A stretch of DNA of 64,000 bases, taken from Leptidea sinapis. Lineage: Eukaryota > Arthropoda > Insecta > Lepidoptera > Pieridae. Numbering within the stretch: position 1 is the stretch's first letter; each line of letters opens with the position of its first letter. Below the pieces are notes generated by a model. It was not told the DNA's origin. It worked only from the letters and a program-made list of their open reading frames with translations, and did no database searches. Shown here in pieces: positions 29,201 through 44,200 of this stretch. Location: NCBI RefSeq assembly GCF_905404315.1, contig NC_066312.1:19021001-19085000 (forward strand). Reading direction: 5' to 3'. A program made the position numbers and the translations under genes.

Positions 29201-32200
29201 TGTTTTGTATTGGTATTTCTTAGGGTGAAATATCATTTTGGCTACGTATTTCACTTTGAGATAGTAAATATTTGAGGCAGATTTGAACAATAGTCGTCTA
29301 GTAATATTGAAATGGCGTTGCAATGTACATTTCTTGCGAAATCCATGCAATTTTCTCTTGATTGAAAAATAACAAAATAGAATATAGTTTATAATACTCT
29401 ACGTAGAGCCGTATCTATTTCTATTGAATGTATAATACTTTTTGAATAGAATACAAAGCCGGTATTAGTATAATTTTATTTAGAAGCGTATTCTTATAAA
29501 ATATTTGCTCAAGACTTCGTTGTAAATCTTATCTCAAGGAGTTCTTACTTACTATATAATCTTATATCTTTAAACGAGCAATTCTTGTAAATATATATAT
29601 ATATATATATAATCTGAATCTCGGAAACGGCTCCAACGATTTTCATAAAATTAAGTATGCAGGGGTTTCGGGGGTGATAAATCGATCTAGCTAGGTTTTA
29701 ATTTATAAAAAATGGTTTTATCCATGTTTGAATGAGAAACAGCTACAATAACATTAGAATACAAAGGTAAATTTCGTCACTATATACACGACTATTATAG
29801 CTCAGATGGGACATTGGGTGATCCGGAAAGCAGAAGATCCCGGTTCGAATCCAGATGTCCTATTAGTTTTTTTTTTGTTCAAGATTTGTACATTCTTAAA
29901 AATCCGAGCAAGGCTCGGTCGTCCGGATATTAATATACAAAAGCGCGTACACCTTCCTTAAAGGCCGGCAACGCTCCTGTAATTCCTCTGGTGTTGCAAG
30001 AGATTGTGGGCGGCGGTGATCACTTAACAACAGGTGACCCGTACGCTCGTTTGTCCTCCTATTCCTTAAAAAAAATGACGATGCACACTAGAACATTTAA
30101 CACTTCATAACATCTTCACGGCTCAGATAAGTAATATACTGCACTTTTAAAGGAATGAGAAGAAGTAACAATTGAATTCCATACACGTCTTAACGATTTT
30201 AACTTATATATTATCATTGATATTATAAATTATATGGTAAATTATTATAAATTAACCTTCCAAGGAGTGAGCCCCACTGAATGAAAGCCTGCGTAAAATA
30301 TTTGTAAAATAATTACAAGCTTACGCAATCATGTGAATTATATCGATTACTTATTTTCAATCCTCACACGCATTTTAATGTCAATAAAAATTCATTACAC
30401 GCCATAATTTAGAAATAGTTTCATCAGCCGCAGGGAACGTTTCGCATACGTATTTTTGTTTCGTAATAGTTTCATTCCCCATTGTTGTGGAGTAGCATTG
30501 CAGCGAATACATCGTGTTATGGTATACACGATGTCGCGTTGGATGAACCATGAATAATAAATCAGGCTTAAAGACTGACTTCCACTGCAAGCTGGAAAAC
30601 ACTATAGATTACATTACGTTTTCATCCCGATGGATGAAAATAATAATACATTTACAATGAGTAATGTAAATATAATTGTTTAATGATGCAAATATGTCGG
30701 TCTCAGTGAGTCTTATATCTTTGTGCCATTTGGCCGTCGAGACACTTGGCCCATGGGGCAAGGTGAGGCGTGTGGAATGTGTTTTTTTTTAATGACAAGA
30801 AGGGACAAGACGAGAAGGAAATTCCACTGATGGTAACTGATACGCCCTGCCCATTACCATGCAGTGCTCAGCTCAGGATTCTTGGTAAACCCGAAATTTC
30901 TCAGCGGCACTACAATTGCGCTCGTTACTTTGAGACATAAGATGTTAAGTCTCTTTGGCCCAGTAATTTCACTAGCTATGGCGCCCTTTACCTTCACTGA
31001 ACAACAATAATGCTTACAGATTACTGCTTAACGGCGGAAATAGGTGCCGTTGTGGTACCCATAATCTAGCCGGCATCCTGTGCTAAGGAGCCTATCACTG
31101 GGTACAAAAGTACTGGGTATAAACCCAAGCGCTGGCAGCTATATCAGTCAATACTAATTAATTTTTTTTAATATGTAGTGAGGGTCGGGGTTGACGTAAG
31201 TTCTGTGGCGAGTCTTCGATAAGCGGATAAGCATTATTGACACATTTTTTAAGGAAGCTCTTATATGAGAAAAGAACAGAGAAATTTTTAATGTGGGTTA
31301 TGTTCTCTTTGTGGTTCGTGATTACAGTTTATTTAATTTTATTATAATTTATTAATATAATCATCGAAGTTTTTAATAATAATTCGATAAAATTTTAATT
31401 TAAAAGCCCTCTGAGTTTTTGTTCTTTTTTGGTCTGAGACATACTATTTCGAATGGGTGGTAGATTTTGACGTACAATAAATGATTCTGAATCTGTTTGA
31501 ATTTGAATACTGTGACCTTTTTATGTTTTATGCTTGAAACCAAATTTCTTTTATTATGTGAAACCTTCTGATTAATATTAATACTTAAAATACTAATGTT
31601 TTCCCATGTTTTGATATATTATATATTTAAATCAATCTTAACGGTACTATTAAGATTCACCATTAATCGAATTCAATTACTTAATGATTACTAGATTCTA
31701 AACTAAAATCTAAAAATTATTTCTATGCTGGATTCAGAGGCTTTTTAGGCGCTAACGTGACTCAACTATGCGTCGCTAATCTGAAAATGGTTAATATAAA
31801 CCACTCTTTATCACAAATTGTCATCAGTCGGAAAATTCCAATAAACAAATCGAATATCACCTAAGATATTTTCATTTATAATTGTATCGTAAATATTCAC
31901 TATCATCCCTTTCACCCTAACACGCAATTACAAATAGAATTCTCAAGCATTTCTGGTGATATTAATTTTTATTGCAAAATTATTGTTTCATTCTTATAAT
32001 TTTTCGTGAAAGCTGGAACGTCACTCTTATTAATTAATTTGATAATAATAAATGATTAATTTAAAGTAAATAAATATATTGTACGCACTACATCAATGAA
32101 TGTACACATTTTATCAACTAAATTGTTTGTATGTTTATGTGCATGATGTGTTCACCTGTAAATGACGATCAGTGGTTTTTGATTTACTGAGCTAGAGGTC

Positions 32201-35200
32201 CCGGGTTCGAATCCCGGTAGGTGCAATCATATTTTATATGATGAATATGAATGTTTGTTTCCGATTCATGGATTATTATATGTATATATGTATGTTTAAG
32301 TAAGTATATCTTATTAAATATATCGTTGTCTTGTACCCATAGTACAAGACTATGCATAGTTTGGGGCAAGATAATTTGTGTAAGAGTGTGTCAATATTAT
32401 TATTATTATAATTGCAGGAACACGATTTTTTGATTTTGTGTTATTATTTTATGAAGGGACCTTGAATAAATAAATATAATATAAACATGTTTGGCATTAT
32501 AAAGCATTACATATGGAATGCCTTGAACAATGACTTAGTAAGTACACTACGCAAATAAATTACCTCGTTGGAACAGCTCAGTTCACGCTTTGGGGAATTG
32601 TATAATGTAATCAGATTTTACATTCACTGCAACACAGTCATGCCGTGATCAATTAATGTGTTTACAAATCGTATTACATATAGGGGGACGTTAGATTCGT
32701 AATGTCAGAATTAGTATTCGATTATCATATAAGATCATTCATTCATCACGGGAGACCTCGTAGAACATTCGTCGACCAAATTGGGGACGTTTTGAGAAAA
32801 GGAGAGGTCCGAAGCACCCGCAACCGGCGAGCATGTATGAAAAGAGTAATGAATGTAGAGGAAGCGCGTGAGGTTTGTAAGGATAGAAGCAAATGGCATT
32901 CTATTGTCGCTGCCTACCCCGACGGGAACAAGGCGTGAGTGTGTATGTATGTATGTATCATTCATTCCATACATTTTGTATTTGAGGTAAAACTTAATGT
33001 TAACATTATGAACATTATACTGCATATTCAATTATTAATTAAATTTTGTTTGTGCTTCCAGTTGAGTCTCTCGTAAATGGAGAACGCACCACAAAAATGG
33101 CAATGAGTTTCATGCTACTTTAATATATATTAAATTTTAACTTTTCCGAGTAATTGGTTATTGACAAATTGAATAAATTTGGATATCATTAATCAATCCA
33201 AGTTAATTTTATTTGCCTATAAATTTATCAACAAACTAGTGAATGTTTTAAATGTTTCATCAATTTACCTCAGACACTATAAACCTAAACAATTAGGTCA
33301 CTAGCTCTTAACATTACTTCCGTATTTTAAGGGTTTACAAGGGTGAAATTAGGGGAGCCACGTGGAAGTCGTGGTACACTGACTAGCTTCTGTATTGTGT
33401 CTTCTTCTTCACAGTGTAATGATACCATGTACATGTCAATTTTTACAAAATATCCAGAAAACGCGCCAAGGTCCAATGGATATTCTAAGATGGAATGTCC
33501 AAATGTAGAAAACAATGCGTATTGTATATTGCGTACAGAGTCCAACAGCACAAGCCAAAGTCGCGGAAAATCCACAAAAAACAAACCAAACACACCAAGA
33601 GCAAATACACGTAATTGCGAGAGAAACGGAATGATGACATTGTCATTGCCTCGTTGTTGGTGAAGCATTTGGGTTAGATTAGAGTTGAACGAAATAATAA
33701 GAGAATTTTTTTACTAACTACATTAAGTCAGTAAATGATGACATACTTGACATAGTCATTTGTCTATTCCATTTCTCATTCCTCGTTACAATTGTTACCA
33801 GTTGTAACAAACTGCCAAAAAATGTTCCGTTTCACTATCATACAAATTTATTTATTCTATTAGTTCCGTTTCACTTTCCTTCACACGCAAATTATAAAAA
33901 ACCTGAAATTGAAAAGTGCATAGTCACCATATAAAATAAAACCTTTACCAACCCCAAATTTGAGATGCGAATTTCTAAAACACTCTAAAAATTTGAGGGG
34001 GATTCACTGAATCTTGAGATTAAATTCTAAAGAGTATTTATATAAAAAAGGAAAATAGTAATGAACATATTGATAAAAACTTATAATTTAAATCTTTCAA
34101 CGACTTATAAACCTCGGAATCATTTTAAGGACACTGAAGTAAAATAGTAAACTGAAATGATTTTATAAAATATATATTTGTTGGTAGCCACAATACTGTA
34201 CGTAATCCTTTTAGTGTCGAGAGTATTTAAGTCAACAAAGAGGATAAAGCAATAATATTTTGTTGAATAGAAGTGTTTTGAGAAGCATCAGTTCTTGGTA
34301 AGTATGTCAAAACTACAATTTTATTTGGTTTAGTGGAATCACTATAGAAATATGTGCATTTCTTTTCTTAAGGCCGCCAATTTCAAATGAGATTTAGGTA
34401 ACACAAATAATATTATATTATTTTTTGAACTAAAAGTTCTTTAGCCAGAATTTTTTTACGAATGAAACGCAATAGAGCGTCACGAAAATGAGGGACGGTT
34501 TTGTTCAAGAAGAGGAGGAGGTTTTTGTTCAAGGCAGAGAGCGATTGACACCGATTGAGGAAGAGTATTTATTACTCTCGGGCTTCCCTACTAGTCTTGT
34601 ATCGTGCAAGTTTTTTTGAAGTGAAACTTCTTTAGGCGCATGTGGGTATATTTTTACGAATCAAACTCAATAGAGCGTCATGAAAATTTGAGACGTTTTT
34701 GTTCAAGAAGAGGAGGTGGTTTTTGTTCAAGGCAGAGAGCGATTGACATCGATTGAGGAAGAGTATTTATTACTCTCACTAGCCTTGTATTTAGCAAATT
34801 TTATGATTTGAACAATATGGATATCGAATCCGAGGTTCTCGAGAGTGCAGAGAACGAATTTGGGGTTATTTTTTAAATCCAAGATGGCCGCCATGCAAAT
34901 TTATGATTTCAACAATATGAATATCAAATCCGAAGTTTCGAGGGTGCAGAGAATGAATTTGGGATCATTTCTGAAATCCAAGATGGCCGCCGCGCAAATT
35001 TATGATTTCAACAATATGAATATGAAATCCGAAGTTTTGAGGGTGCAGAGAATAAATTTGGGATCATTTTTTAATACAAGATGGCCGCCGCGCAAAGTTA
35101 TGATTTCAACAATATGGATATCGAATCCAAGGCTCTCGAAGGAGCAGAGAACACATTTGGGGTCATTTTTGAAATCCAAAATGGCCGCTGCGAAAATTTA

Positions 35201-38200
35201 TGATTTCAACAATATGGATTTCGAATTGCAGAGAACGAATTTGGGTCATTTTTGAAATCGTCAATATCGTTACGAAAATGAAATGTTCGTTTTTATCCAT
35301 GAAGAGGGAGAGGGTGATTGAAAATGATTGAGATAGAGTGAGGAAGGGGGAACGTAGTATGAAGTACATGGCTACACCGCTAGTAAGTAGAACAATTTCG
35401 TTACTAGCGTTGTATCATCCAGGTTTAGCGTGCGGCCGCGAGTTAGTAGAACATCTTTTCTACTAGAGTTATATCGTACAAGTTTAGCACGCGGCCGCGA
35501 AAACGTAGAACATCTTCCCCACTAGCTTAGTATATTGCAGGTTTAGCGCGCGGGTGCGAAAAGTTGAACATTTTCCCCACTAGCGTTGTATCGTGCAGGT
35601 TTAGCGAACGACCGTGAGTAAGTAGAACATCTTCCCTCCTAGCGATAATTCATATAAACGAGAATTAAAAATTAGTTTCACTTCTGACATGTGTACTTTG
35701 TACGCACGCCTTTTTTAAATAAAATACTATCTTAAAACCAAGCTATTCTTCAAAAGTTTAGCTGAACTAAAACAATTATTTTTGCGGACTGTGCTGATTA
35801 ATGTTTTTTCAATAAATGACTATAGTATAACAAAATAGATAGCTCTAAATACTACAATACCCACGTTTTTAATTACAACGGATACTACCACATATATAAC
35901 CACTACTAATCACAGAGTTCCTATGGCCACCTTCTAGTTCCTACATCAGAAACTGAATATCCAGCACCAAAGTCATTGTAAAGAACTATAAAACAAGCGT
36001 AAATTCAATGGATTTATCTAGATTTGTTGAAGGTTCCCATGGCCGCCTTCTAGTCCCAACATCGGATGCTGAATATCATCCAGTACAAGTCAACAAGTCA
36101 TAAGACATAGTCATTGAATTTAGCCTTTTTTGATAAGTCTTTAGTGCGACTTTGGTGGTGAAAGATATTCAGCATCCGATGTTGAGACTAGAAGGCGGCC
36201 ATGGGAACCTTCAAGAAATCTAGATAAATCCATCGAATTTAAGCTTGTCTGATACGTCGTTACAAGGACTTAGTCCTTCAATTCAATGACTATGTCTAGA
36301 CTTGTTGAGTACTTCCCATAGCCGCCTTTCAGTTCCATCACCAGACGCTGGAAATCATCCATCTTTTAAGGTCTTTGTCAAGAAGAATAAAACTGAAAAG
36401 CGATGGTTGTACCTTGTTTTATTTTAAGGAATTCTTATTTCCACCCAGTGTCTAAATTATTAGTTCAGCTTTACAGTACAATATTGTTGCATTTGCACCG
36501 AAGATACACAGGTTTACCAAATTTGAGTCCGATCACACGCCATTGGCCAAAAGATAAATAAAAGATAGTTAACAGCTTGTAATAAAAATAAATCAAAATG
36601 GCAATCTAAGCAATTAGTTATTTTTAAAGTGATATCCCTCACTTCTGCGATTAATTAAATTAAATTCATAACCAAAATTTATGAAGGACATAACTCGAAC
36701 GGTTGGCTCGGTGGAAGAGACCTCGGATGGAACCCGAGAGGTCGCGGGTTCGTGTCCCGCATCCTTCATAAATTTTGGTTATAAATTTAAATCAAAATGA
36801 TAAACCACAAAAATATAGAGGCAAGCTTAATATAAGTACTACAAAGCTGTGGAATGAGCTTCCTTGTGCGGTGTTTCCGGGACGATACGACATGGGTACC
36901 TTCAAAAAAAGCGCGTACACCTTCCTTAAAGGCCGGAAACGCTCTTGTGATTCCTCTGGGGCGGCGGTGATCACTTAACACCAGGTGACCCGTACGCTCG
37001 TTTATCCTCCTATTCCATAAAAAAAAGTAACACTTAGTCTAATAATAAAAATTGTCCAAATAAATTGATGATAATGATAAAGGGCCTGTTTGGTTTTTAA
37101 GATTTGAATTCAATCAAACGTCATTGAATTCTATATTAAAAAATGTCTTAATACATATTGACACTAATGTAATGCAGGAAATTTCCATCGTTATCAAGAT
37201 GTCAAGCCTTAGGGGGAGCGGAGCAAGATAATTCCTCATTGCGCTATTTAGTTTCAGTAAACAACTCAAGCGGTGGGTTGCACCAGGCACATCGATCCAA
37301 CAGGGACGTTTGCTTTATTTGTGTTTGATTGAACTATATTCGGCCCTATTTATTAATCCAGGTTCTAGTGACCTATTGAACAAATTTAAACATATCTATA
37401 CTAATATAATAAAGATGTAAAGTTTTTGGGGGATTATTCTCTAAAACCTTACTTTTAGTCCATATAAGCTCAGAGATTATGAAAATTCTATTACCGATAG
37501 AAGGGCACATTATTTGCGCTATAGGTTTTATTAATCGACCTCAAAAAAGAAGAGGTTCTCAATTCGATTGGTATTTTTTATGTATGTACACCGATTACGC
37601 TGAGATTTATGAACCAATTTTCGTGATACTAATATAATAAAGTTGTAAAGGTTTTGGGGAATTATCCGCTACAACCTTACTTTTAGTCCATATAAGCCCA
37701 GAGATTATGAAAATTCTATTACCGATAGAAAGCCACATTACTTGCAAGTGTCATAGGATTAAATAACCGACTTCGAAAAGGAGGAGGTTCTCAATTCGAT
37801 TGGTATTTTTTTATGTTTGTACACCGATTACGCTTTATGAGCCAATTTTCGTGATTCTTCTTTAGTTTGATGAGCGGAATATTTGTCATTTGGTTCCATT
37901 AAAATTTAACATAGTTTGGTTTTGTTTTCTATTTATGAAACTTTATTATGAATATTTTTGTTCACGTGGATGTTTTTATTATAGTTTGTGTACTTCCTTT
38001 TTTAGGAGTTTCCTTTAGATTGATGATTATATTATTATTATTCACCCGTTTGACGTTTAGTCGGTCTTAGGCTACCTGTCATTCATAGCTAACAAACGTT
38101 CTTCACGATATTTCAGGGTCTCACAAGAACATGAAATAAGGGATCTATATTGTTTAAAGCACACGGAACCTTTCATAGGACAACCTAAAAAAATTGCTTT

Positions 38201-41200
38201 TTAATATATGATAATAAAACAACGCAATCAACAAAAAAAACAAAATCTTATAGCTTACCTGATTAATGACAATATAAGATTGAATTATTAATTAAAAATT
38301 ATATTGACAGAAATAAAGTTATTGAAAAAGTTATGATTATTTTTTTAAATAACTTTGACTAAACATCCATTTTTGGATGTCATTTGCTTAAAAGGAATTA
38401 TAACTGAATATAGTGTCACTTTTACACAGATTATTCGGTCATTTGTAACTCATTCATTTAAAAACGCTGAGTTTGCAAACCGTAAGCAAACCTCACGCCT
38501 ATTTATCGCGAAGATGTTCTTCTTATTGTTTTTTTACTCATTTTGCGTGTACAGATATATAGAGTTAAACTTCTTATGACAACCAAATCTAGAAAACTAA
38601 GTTGTACCCAGATGGTACAAAATCAAACGGCTTAGAGATTTATAATAATAATAATAAATTTAAAAAAAAACAACATCTGACAAGCAATAAACTTGATAGA
38701 AGCAGGAATGAATTTGCTGTGGATACACAGGTATTAACTGTCGCACCGCTTGGGCACGTAGGTATCACAAAGCTTTTGTGATTAAAATATCAGATTTCAC
38801 TGAGAGAAATTCCATTTATAAAACTGCTTTCAGACGTTGTTATTAACACAATGCAAGAAATTTCCATTGTTTTCTAGTAAACAACCCTTAGAGGAGAAAA
38901 CAAGAATTTACGCAGTTTAATTGAAAGGAACAAGATCTGTGGTAACGTGTTTAAGACACATAGATCAAGCAGAGATTTAGAACACTTTTATTACATTTGG
39001 TTCACCTGTTTAATATGATATGAAATTATTCAAAGGATACATTTGGGGTAGCTTGGAATTCACCACTATTATATGGTGTTTCTTCTAAATTACTCATGGA
39101 TACGGCTTAGAAAGACAACAGAAGAAATCGTGAACTTACCGAAGACCTATTTTCCGGATTGAATTATAATGAAAAAGGGTACAGTTAAGGGAGTCAGGAA
39201 TTTTTATTTGAAATCTTCAATATTTTCCAAATTTATTAAAGTCCTCGAGTAATAAGGGATAAACAATATCACATTTTTTATCATCTTAATTTGTTTATAA
39301 AAATTGCAATTTTATATAGGATAGAAAATAGTTGAAAAGCGCAATGAATATGTGACCGAAACTTGTTGCATACAAGTAGAGCTAACATTAAATTGGTTAC
39401 TCAAAAAGATCCACTCTATGTCAGACTCTATATATTCGGTGTAAAAGATGAATACCAAACGCACGCTCGCGTCATTGGAGGGCTATTACGACTCATACGT
39501 CAATACGTCATAACAAGGCTGAGTAACTAAACACTCGACTTGTTGAGCAGAATTCAGTCTCGCATAGTTTTTGTGCGTGATTAGGGATACTTTTGTATCA
39601 AACGTCAAGTGCCAATACACCCTCGAAATACATTTTTGTATACGTCATTACTAATCGAATGAGCTCATATTACACAAATAAAATTGAAAACAAAATTTTA
39701 TGAACGATGCAGGACTCGAACCCGCGACCGCTCGCGTTCCGTGCGAGTGCTCTTCACAACTGAGCCAACCATTCGAGTGACGACTCAATCTAATTCATTA
39801 TTCTAATTCTAGTAACAATTATTGTTATTTTTGGAATCGGTGTCCTCACGCCGCGATCCCGCTCTCGCCTCTCGCCTCCTCACGTCGGCGTGGGACTCAA
39901 GCACATCTCACCTATAATTAAGTATGTAGTTACAAACCTACATTGGCTGGCATTTACTAATCATCATATTTGACTACGACAATTACTTGACCATAACGAC
40001 GTGACGGTAGATGACTCAAATATCCGTATAGCATAAAAAAGATTAGGCCTAGTATCGTTAATTTGCTCCAAACAATTGAAGAGTTCCATTACTTTGTCAT
40101 GGATCCCATAATCAGAACCTAACCAAACTATCACCAAACTACCTTTGAAGTATATCCTTTCTTGAAGTTATTCGTCAATTTGTCGCGTACATATTTATAT
40201 AAAATTTAAGACTTTTATGGTTTTCTCATGGTTGCCACTGTCAGATCTGGACCAAATCGCAATGGGACGACGCGGGAAGCTTTCAAAAATGAAACATTTA
40301 ATCATGAAACCATTACACGCAATCAAACAAATAAATTTTATAAAACGGTGAAAGCCAGAAATGTATACGGTGAGAGAACTACAGCATACTTAGTACCCAG
40401 CCTACTTAATACAATCAATCCTGAAATAAGAAACAAGATAAATACAAAAAATATTAAAATTAAATTAAAGTTATTCTTTTTAAACAATCTGTATATTGGT
40501 CATAACTTTATGTTTTGAGTTGCCTTTCGTTGTCGAAGCCATGATTAGTGCGTAGCGTGATGTGCTATCCGCAATTGAGTACTTAACTATTCGTTATAAA
40601 GTTGAGTATTGTTTACTAATTAATATATCTAAACAGACGGTCAATCAAAAATTCAATACATTGCGGTGGCAGGCCATGCGACTCACCCGTGCTACAATAA
40701 GTACTGTTGTTGTTGTACCTACATTAATTTTTTCGTTTGTATTGTACCTATATTATTAAATTGTGTATTTATAAGTTAATATTAATGTTTATTGTAATTG
40801 TAATCGATAATAGTATTTCTTCTAACATGCCGGACAAACCTCTGTGGTTTTTGGCCTGTTATATTATAATAAATTGTAATTCTATTTTACATAATAAAAA
40901 CAAAAAAAAAATCTGAATTATTAATATCGGTTAACCCAGTTGAAAGTTCTGAGGTAACAAACATAAAAAAAAAAACCGAAGAATTCAGAACCTCCTCCCT
41001 GTTTTGAAGACGGTTCAAAATGATATAATTAAACAAGCAATAAAAATTCAAAAGGACACACAGAATTATGACATCAGAAGTACACACATGGTTTTATTAC
41101 TTATAACAAAGTATTGAACGATTCAAAATACGTTTAATGTTTAGAAAGTGGCTCATTAAAGAAGGACGATGAAACACAAGTTAATTAGCAAACGAATACA

Positions 41201-44200
41201 ACCTTCACAGGTAGATGTAGTACGTAGGGTTAGCACGCGGCATAAATGAAATGGATTGGTTTTCATTTCAATACCCTAATTTAATTTTCGGTAGTTTTGC
41301 TTGTTATGATTATTAACTCTATTTTTTGACTGTTATTAGTAATACTTTAATACGAGTAGTCACTGAGATAGTTAAATCACTATTAGGGTATATGCAACAG
41401 TGGCGAAAAATCATAACGTAACTTTTATAGTGTTTTTAAGGAACCACATGAGGAAAAAGTCGTTCTTATTTGCCCATAAGTGTTATCTGAGTTATCATAT
41501 ATTATAAATGAAAAAAGCGGCCAAGCGCGAGTCGCCCTCGCCCATGAAGGGTTCCATAGCAGCAAGTGACATAATATAAAAGTTCTTGGAGTTCGTTGTA
41601 ACGATTAAAAAAAACTACTTACTAGATCTCGTTCAAACCAATTTTCAGTGGAACTTTGCAATGTAATGTACAGCATATATTTTTTTTTAGTTTTATCATT
41701 CTCTTATTTTAGAAGTTATAGGGGGCGACACATTTTACCACTTTTGAAAAAAAATATATTAGAAACCTCAATCATTTTTGAGACCTATCCATAGATACCC
41801 AACACGTATGGGTTTGATGAAAAAACAGTTTTTGAGTTTCAGTTCTAAGTATGGAGAACTTATTGTTTTTTTTTTTTCCTATTTTTATGTGAAAATCTTA
41901 ATGCGGTTTACAAAATATATTTACTTATCAAGTTTCAACAGTATAGTTCTTATTGTTTCGGAAAAAAGTGCCTGTGACATACGGATGGACAGATAGACAT
42001 GACTAAAAGGGTTCCGTTTTTTGCCATTTGGCTACGGAACCCTAAAACTATTATTTGTAAAGCAATCAAGTTAATTATGCATGTAATAAGCCCTATGCAA
42101 TACAACCGGGCGACTTTATATTTTTCTATGTGAAAAAAAGTTTTTATTAGTTTCAAAATGTTACTGGTACGTTATTAAAGTACCGTGGTGTTTTATTAAA
42201 ATTTTCTATTGGTGATAAATTTATGAGGATATTGTTATTTTCCTATTAAATAAATTCAGTATTTATAAGTGATACACCCACAACCCTATACTTATGTGTG
42301 TGACTCTGTATAAATACAAATTGAATAAGTATTGCCTAGTCTTATTTCACTAATGATCATTTTGACTTAAGTAACGAGACGCCTAAATTGACAATTAGAT
42401 TAGTTAAAAGGATCAAACACGAAAAGTGTCATAGAAATCAAAAATTGATATTGAAACATACAAATACATAATCCACGTAGAAAATTATTAACAATGTTAA
42501 GACTAAGCCGTTACGCTCGGTTGTGTAACGCTTGTTCGATTAATGTTAAATCGAATAAGGGAGACTCGAGAGGTGACGCCGCCAATTTAATTTATGGAGT
42601 GAAAACTCCTTGAGGTGCATTAAGAGATTCTTAGTAATCCGTCCGCGTAATCGACGCCGGTATGCGTCATAAAATATTAATTGTACACTTATAACTAGGT
42701 GTATGAAGCTTTCATTTAAAAAATACCTAAAATAAACGTTTTAACTATCTATTTCTACTAGCAGTCCTGCGGCATGATGTATGAGATAGTCTCCATTGCT
42801 TTTAAGTACTTAGTCGAACATGGATGAAGTGTTAGGTGTGTCCATTCATCATTTAGTGTCTTTTCCATTATCTTATTCGAGTCACTTAAAACACATTTTC
42901 ACTATGAGGAAATCATGTAAAATGTATGAGGGAAACAATTTATTATTTATCGGGAGCATACCTTTCTGACCCCAAATTATTCTTATAAGCCCTTCTTATT
43001 AGTTTAAAGAGATAGGTATTGTTGGCTCAAAGCTACCTCAAGCTAGCACCCCCTCTTATATTATATGTCATCTGTCATATGTCATCATGGTCATATCAGT
43101 TGGAAGATGTCAACTGCTGGACAAAAGCCTACCCTAAAGATCTCCACGATGATTGGGCCTGCACTTCTTCATCCAACGTATTCCAGTGATCTTGTACTTT
43201 TCGTCGATCCATCTTGTGGAGGGCCTACCAACACTGCGTCTTCTGGTACGTGGTCGCCATTCGATGAATTTACTGCTCCAACGGCCATCTGCCCGTTGAA
43301 CTAGTTGCCCTGCCCACTGCCACTTCGGTTTCGCAATTATTTGGGCTATAGGATATAAATTGGTTTAAAACCAGTGGACGCTTATAAAACAGTTAAAACG
43401 GTTTAATATAGAGTTTTTTATACATTTGGATTCATCTTCTTCGATGATTCTATTGATTCACAATTGCATTTAAAAAAATCATTGATGCCAGTAATATCAC
43501 TTTATAACCACGTGATAAAGAATACTCAGTTCTATGAAATGACTGCCGTCACGGTTGATTATGATTAATTACAATAAGCTTATTAATATCCTTACAGTCT
43601 TGATCACGCTAACACTGAATGACCATTTATTTAAACGTGAAAGTCCAATGAAACTTAGTCTTATATCAATAACAATTGGAAATTAGGCTGATTATATACC
43701 GAAAAAAGTTAACACTTGTTTCTGATGGTAAGAAAAACAAGGTAATTTATTTAAAATATTTTTGAAGTGAATCTTCTTTATCAACGTACGAGAGAAATTT
43801 TATAGCAATGTCGTCACGATTTTCGGTTACACGCCATGTTGTTGTCTTTTATCAAAGTTCAGTATAGTGACATAAAGAATCATATATTAGCTTGAAGTGG
43901 ATAATTTTAAAACGATTTATTTGTATGCATGTGTATAATTATTCTGTAGTTTTTACTCGAAAGCCTATCAAATGTAATTTATTTAATATTTATATTATTA
44001 ATTTAGGCTGATTGTGGGATATCGAAAAAAGTTAGCGATGGTTTCTGATGGCAAGAAAAACAAGGTAACAAAAGATTTGAATTTTTTTCTCTCTAAGTCT
44101 CCAACATCAACGTTGGAGCCATGTGAAACAATCATTTAATAGCCACGTAATTTGTTTATTTTTATCCTGTAGATTTTACTCGAATGTCTATCAGTTCCAA

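Noticed and set aside
29597..29612. TA dinucleotide run as a regulatory TATA element
   Set aside because: A simple microsatellite, common in this AT-rich DNA.
34845..35255. 136-codon ORF as a protein gene
   Set aside because: It is the translation of the 99-bp tandem satellite. The repeats, not selection on protein, keep it open.
34799..35650. CRISPR-like array
   Set aside because: Units are contiguous tandem repeats without unique spacers, in an animal genome.
41515..42047. Helitron call for the repeat with a 3' hairpin
   Set aside because: The 3' hairpin is real, but there is no clear 5' TC start, no convincing CTRR end or A|T target and no Rep/helicase coding, so it is left as an unclassified repeat.
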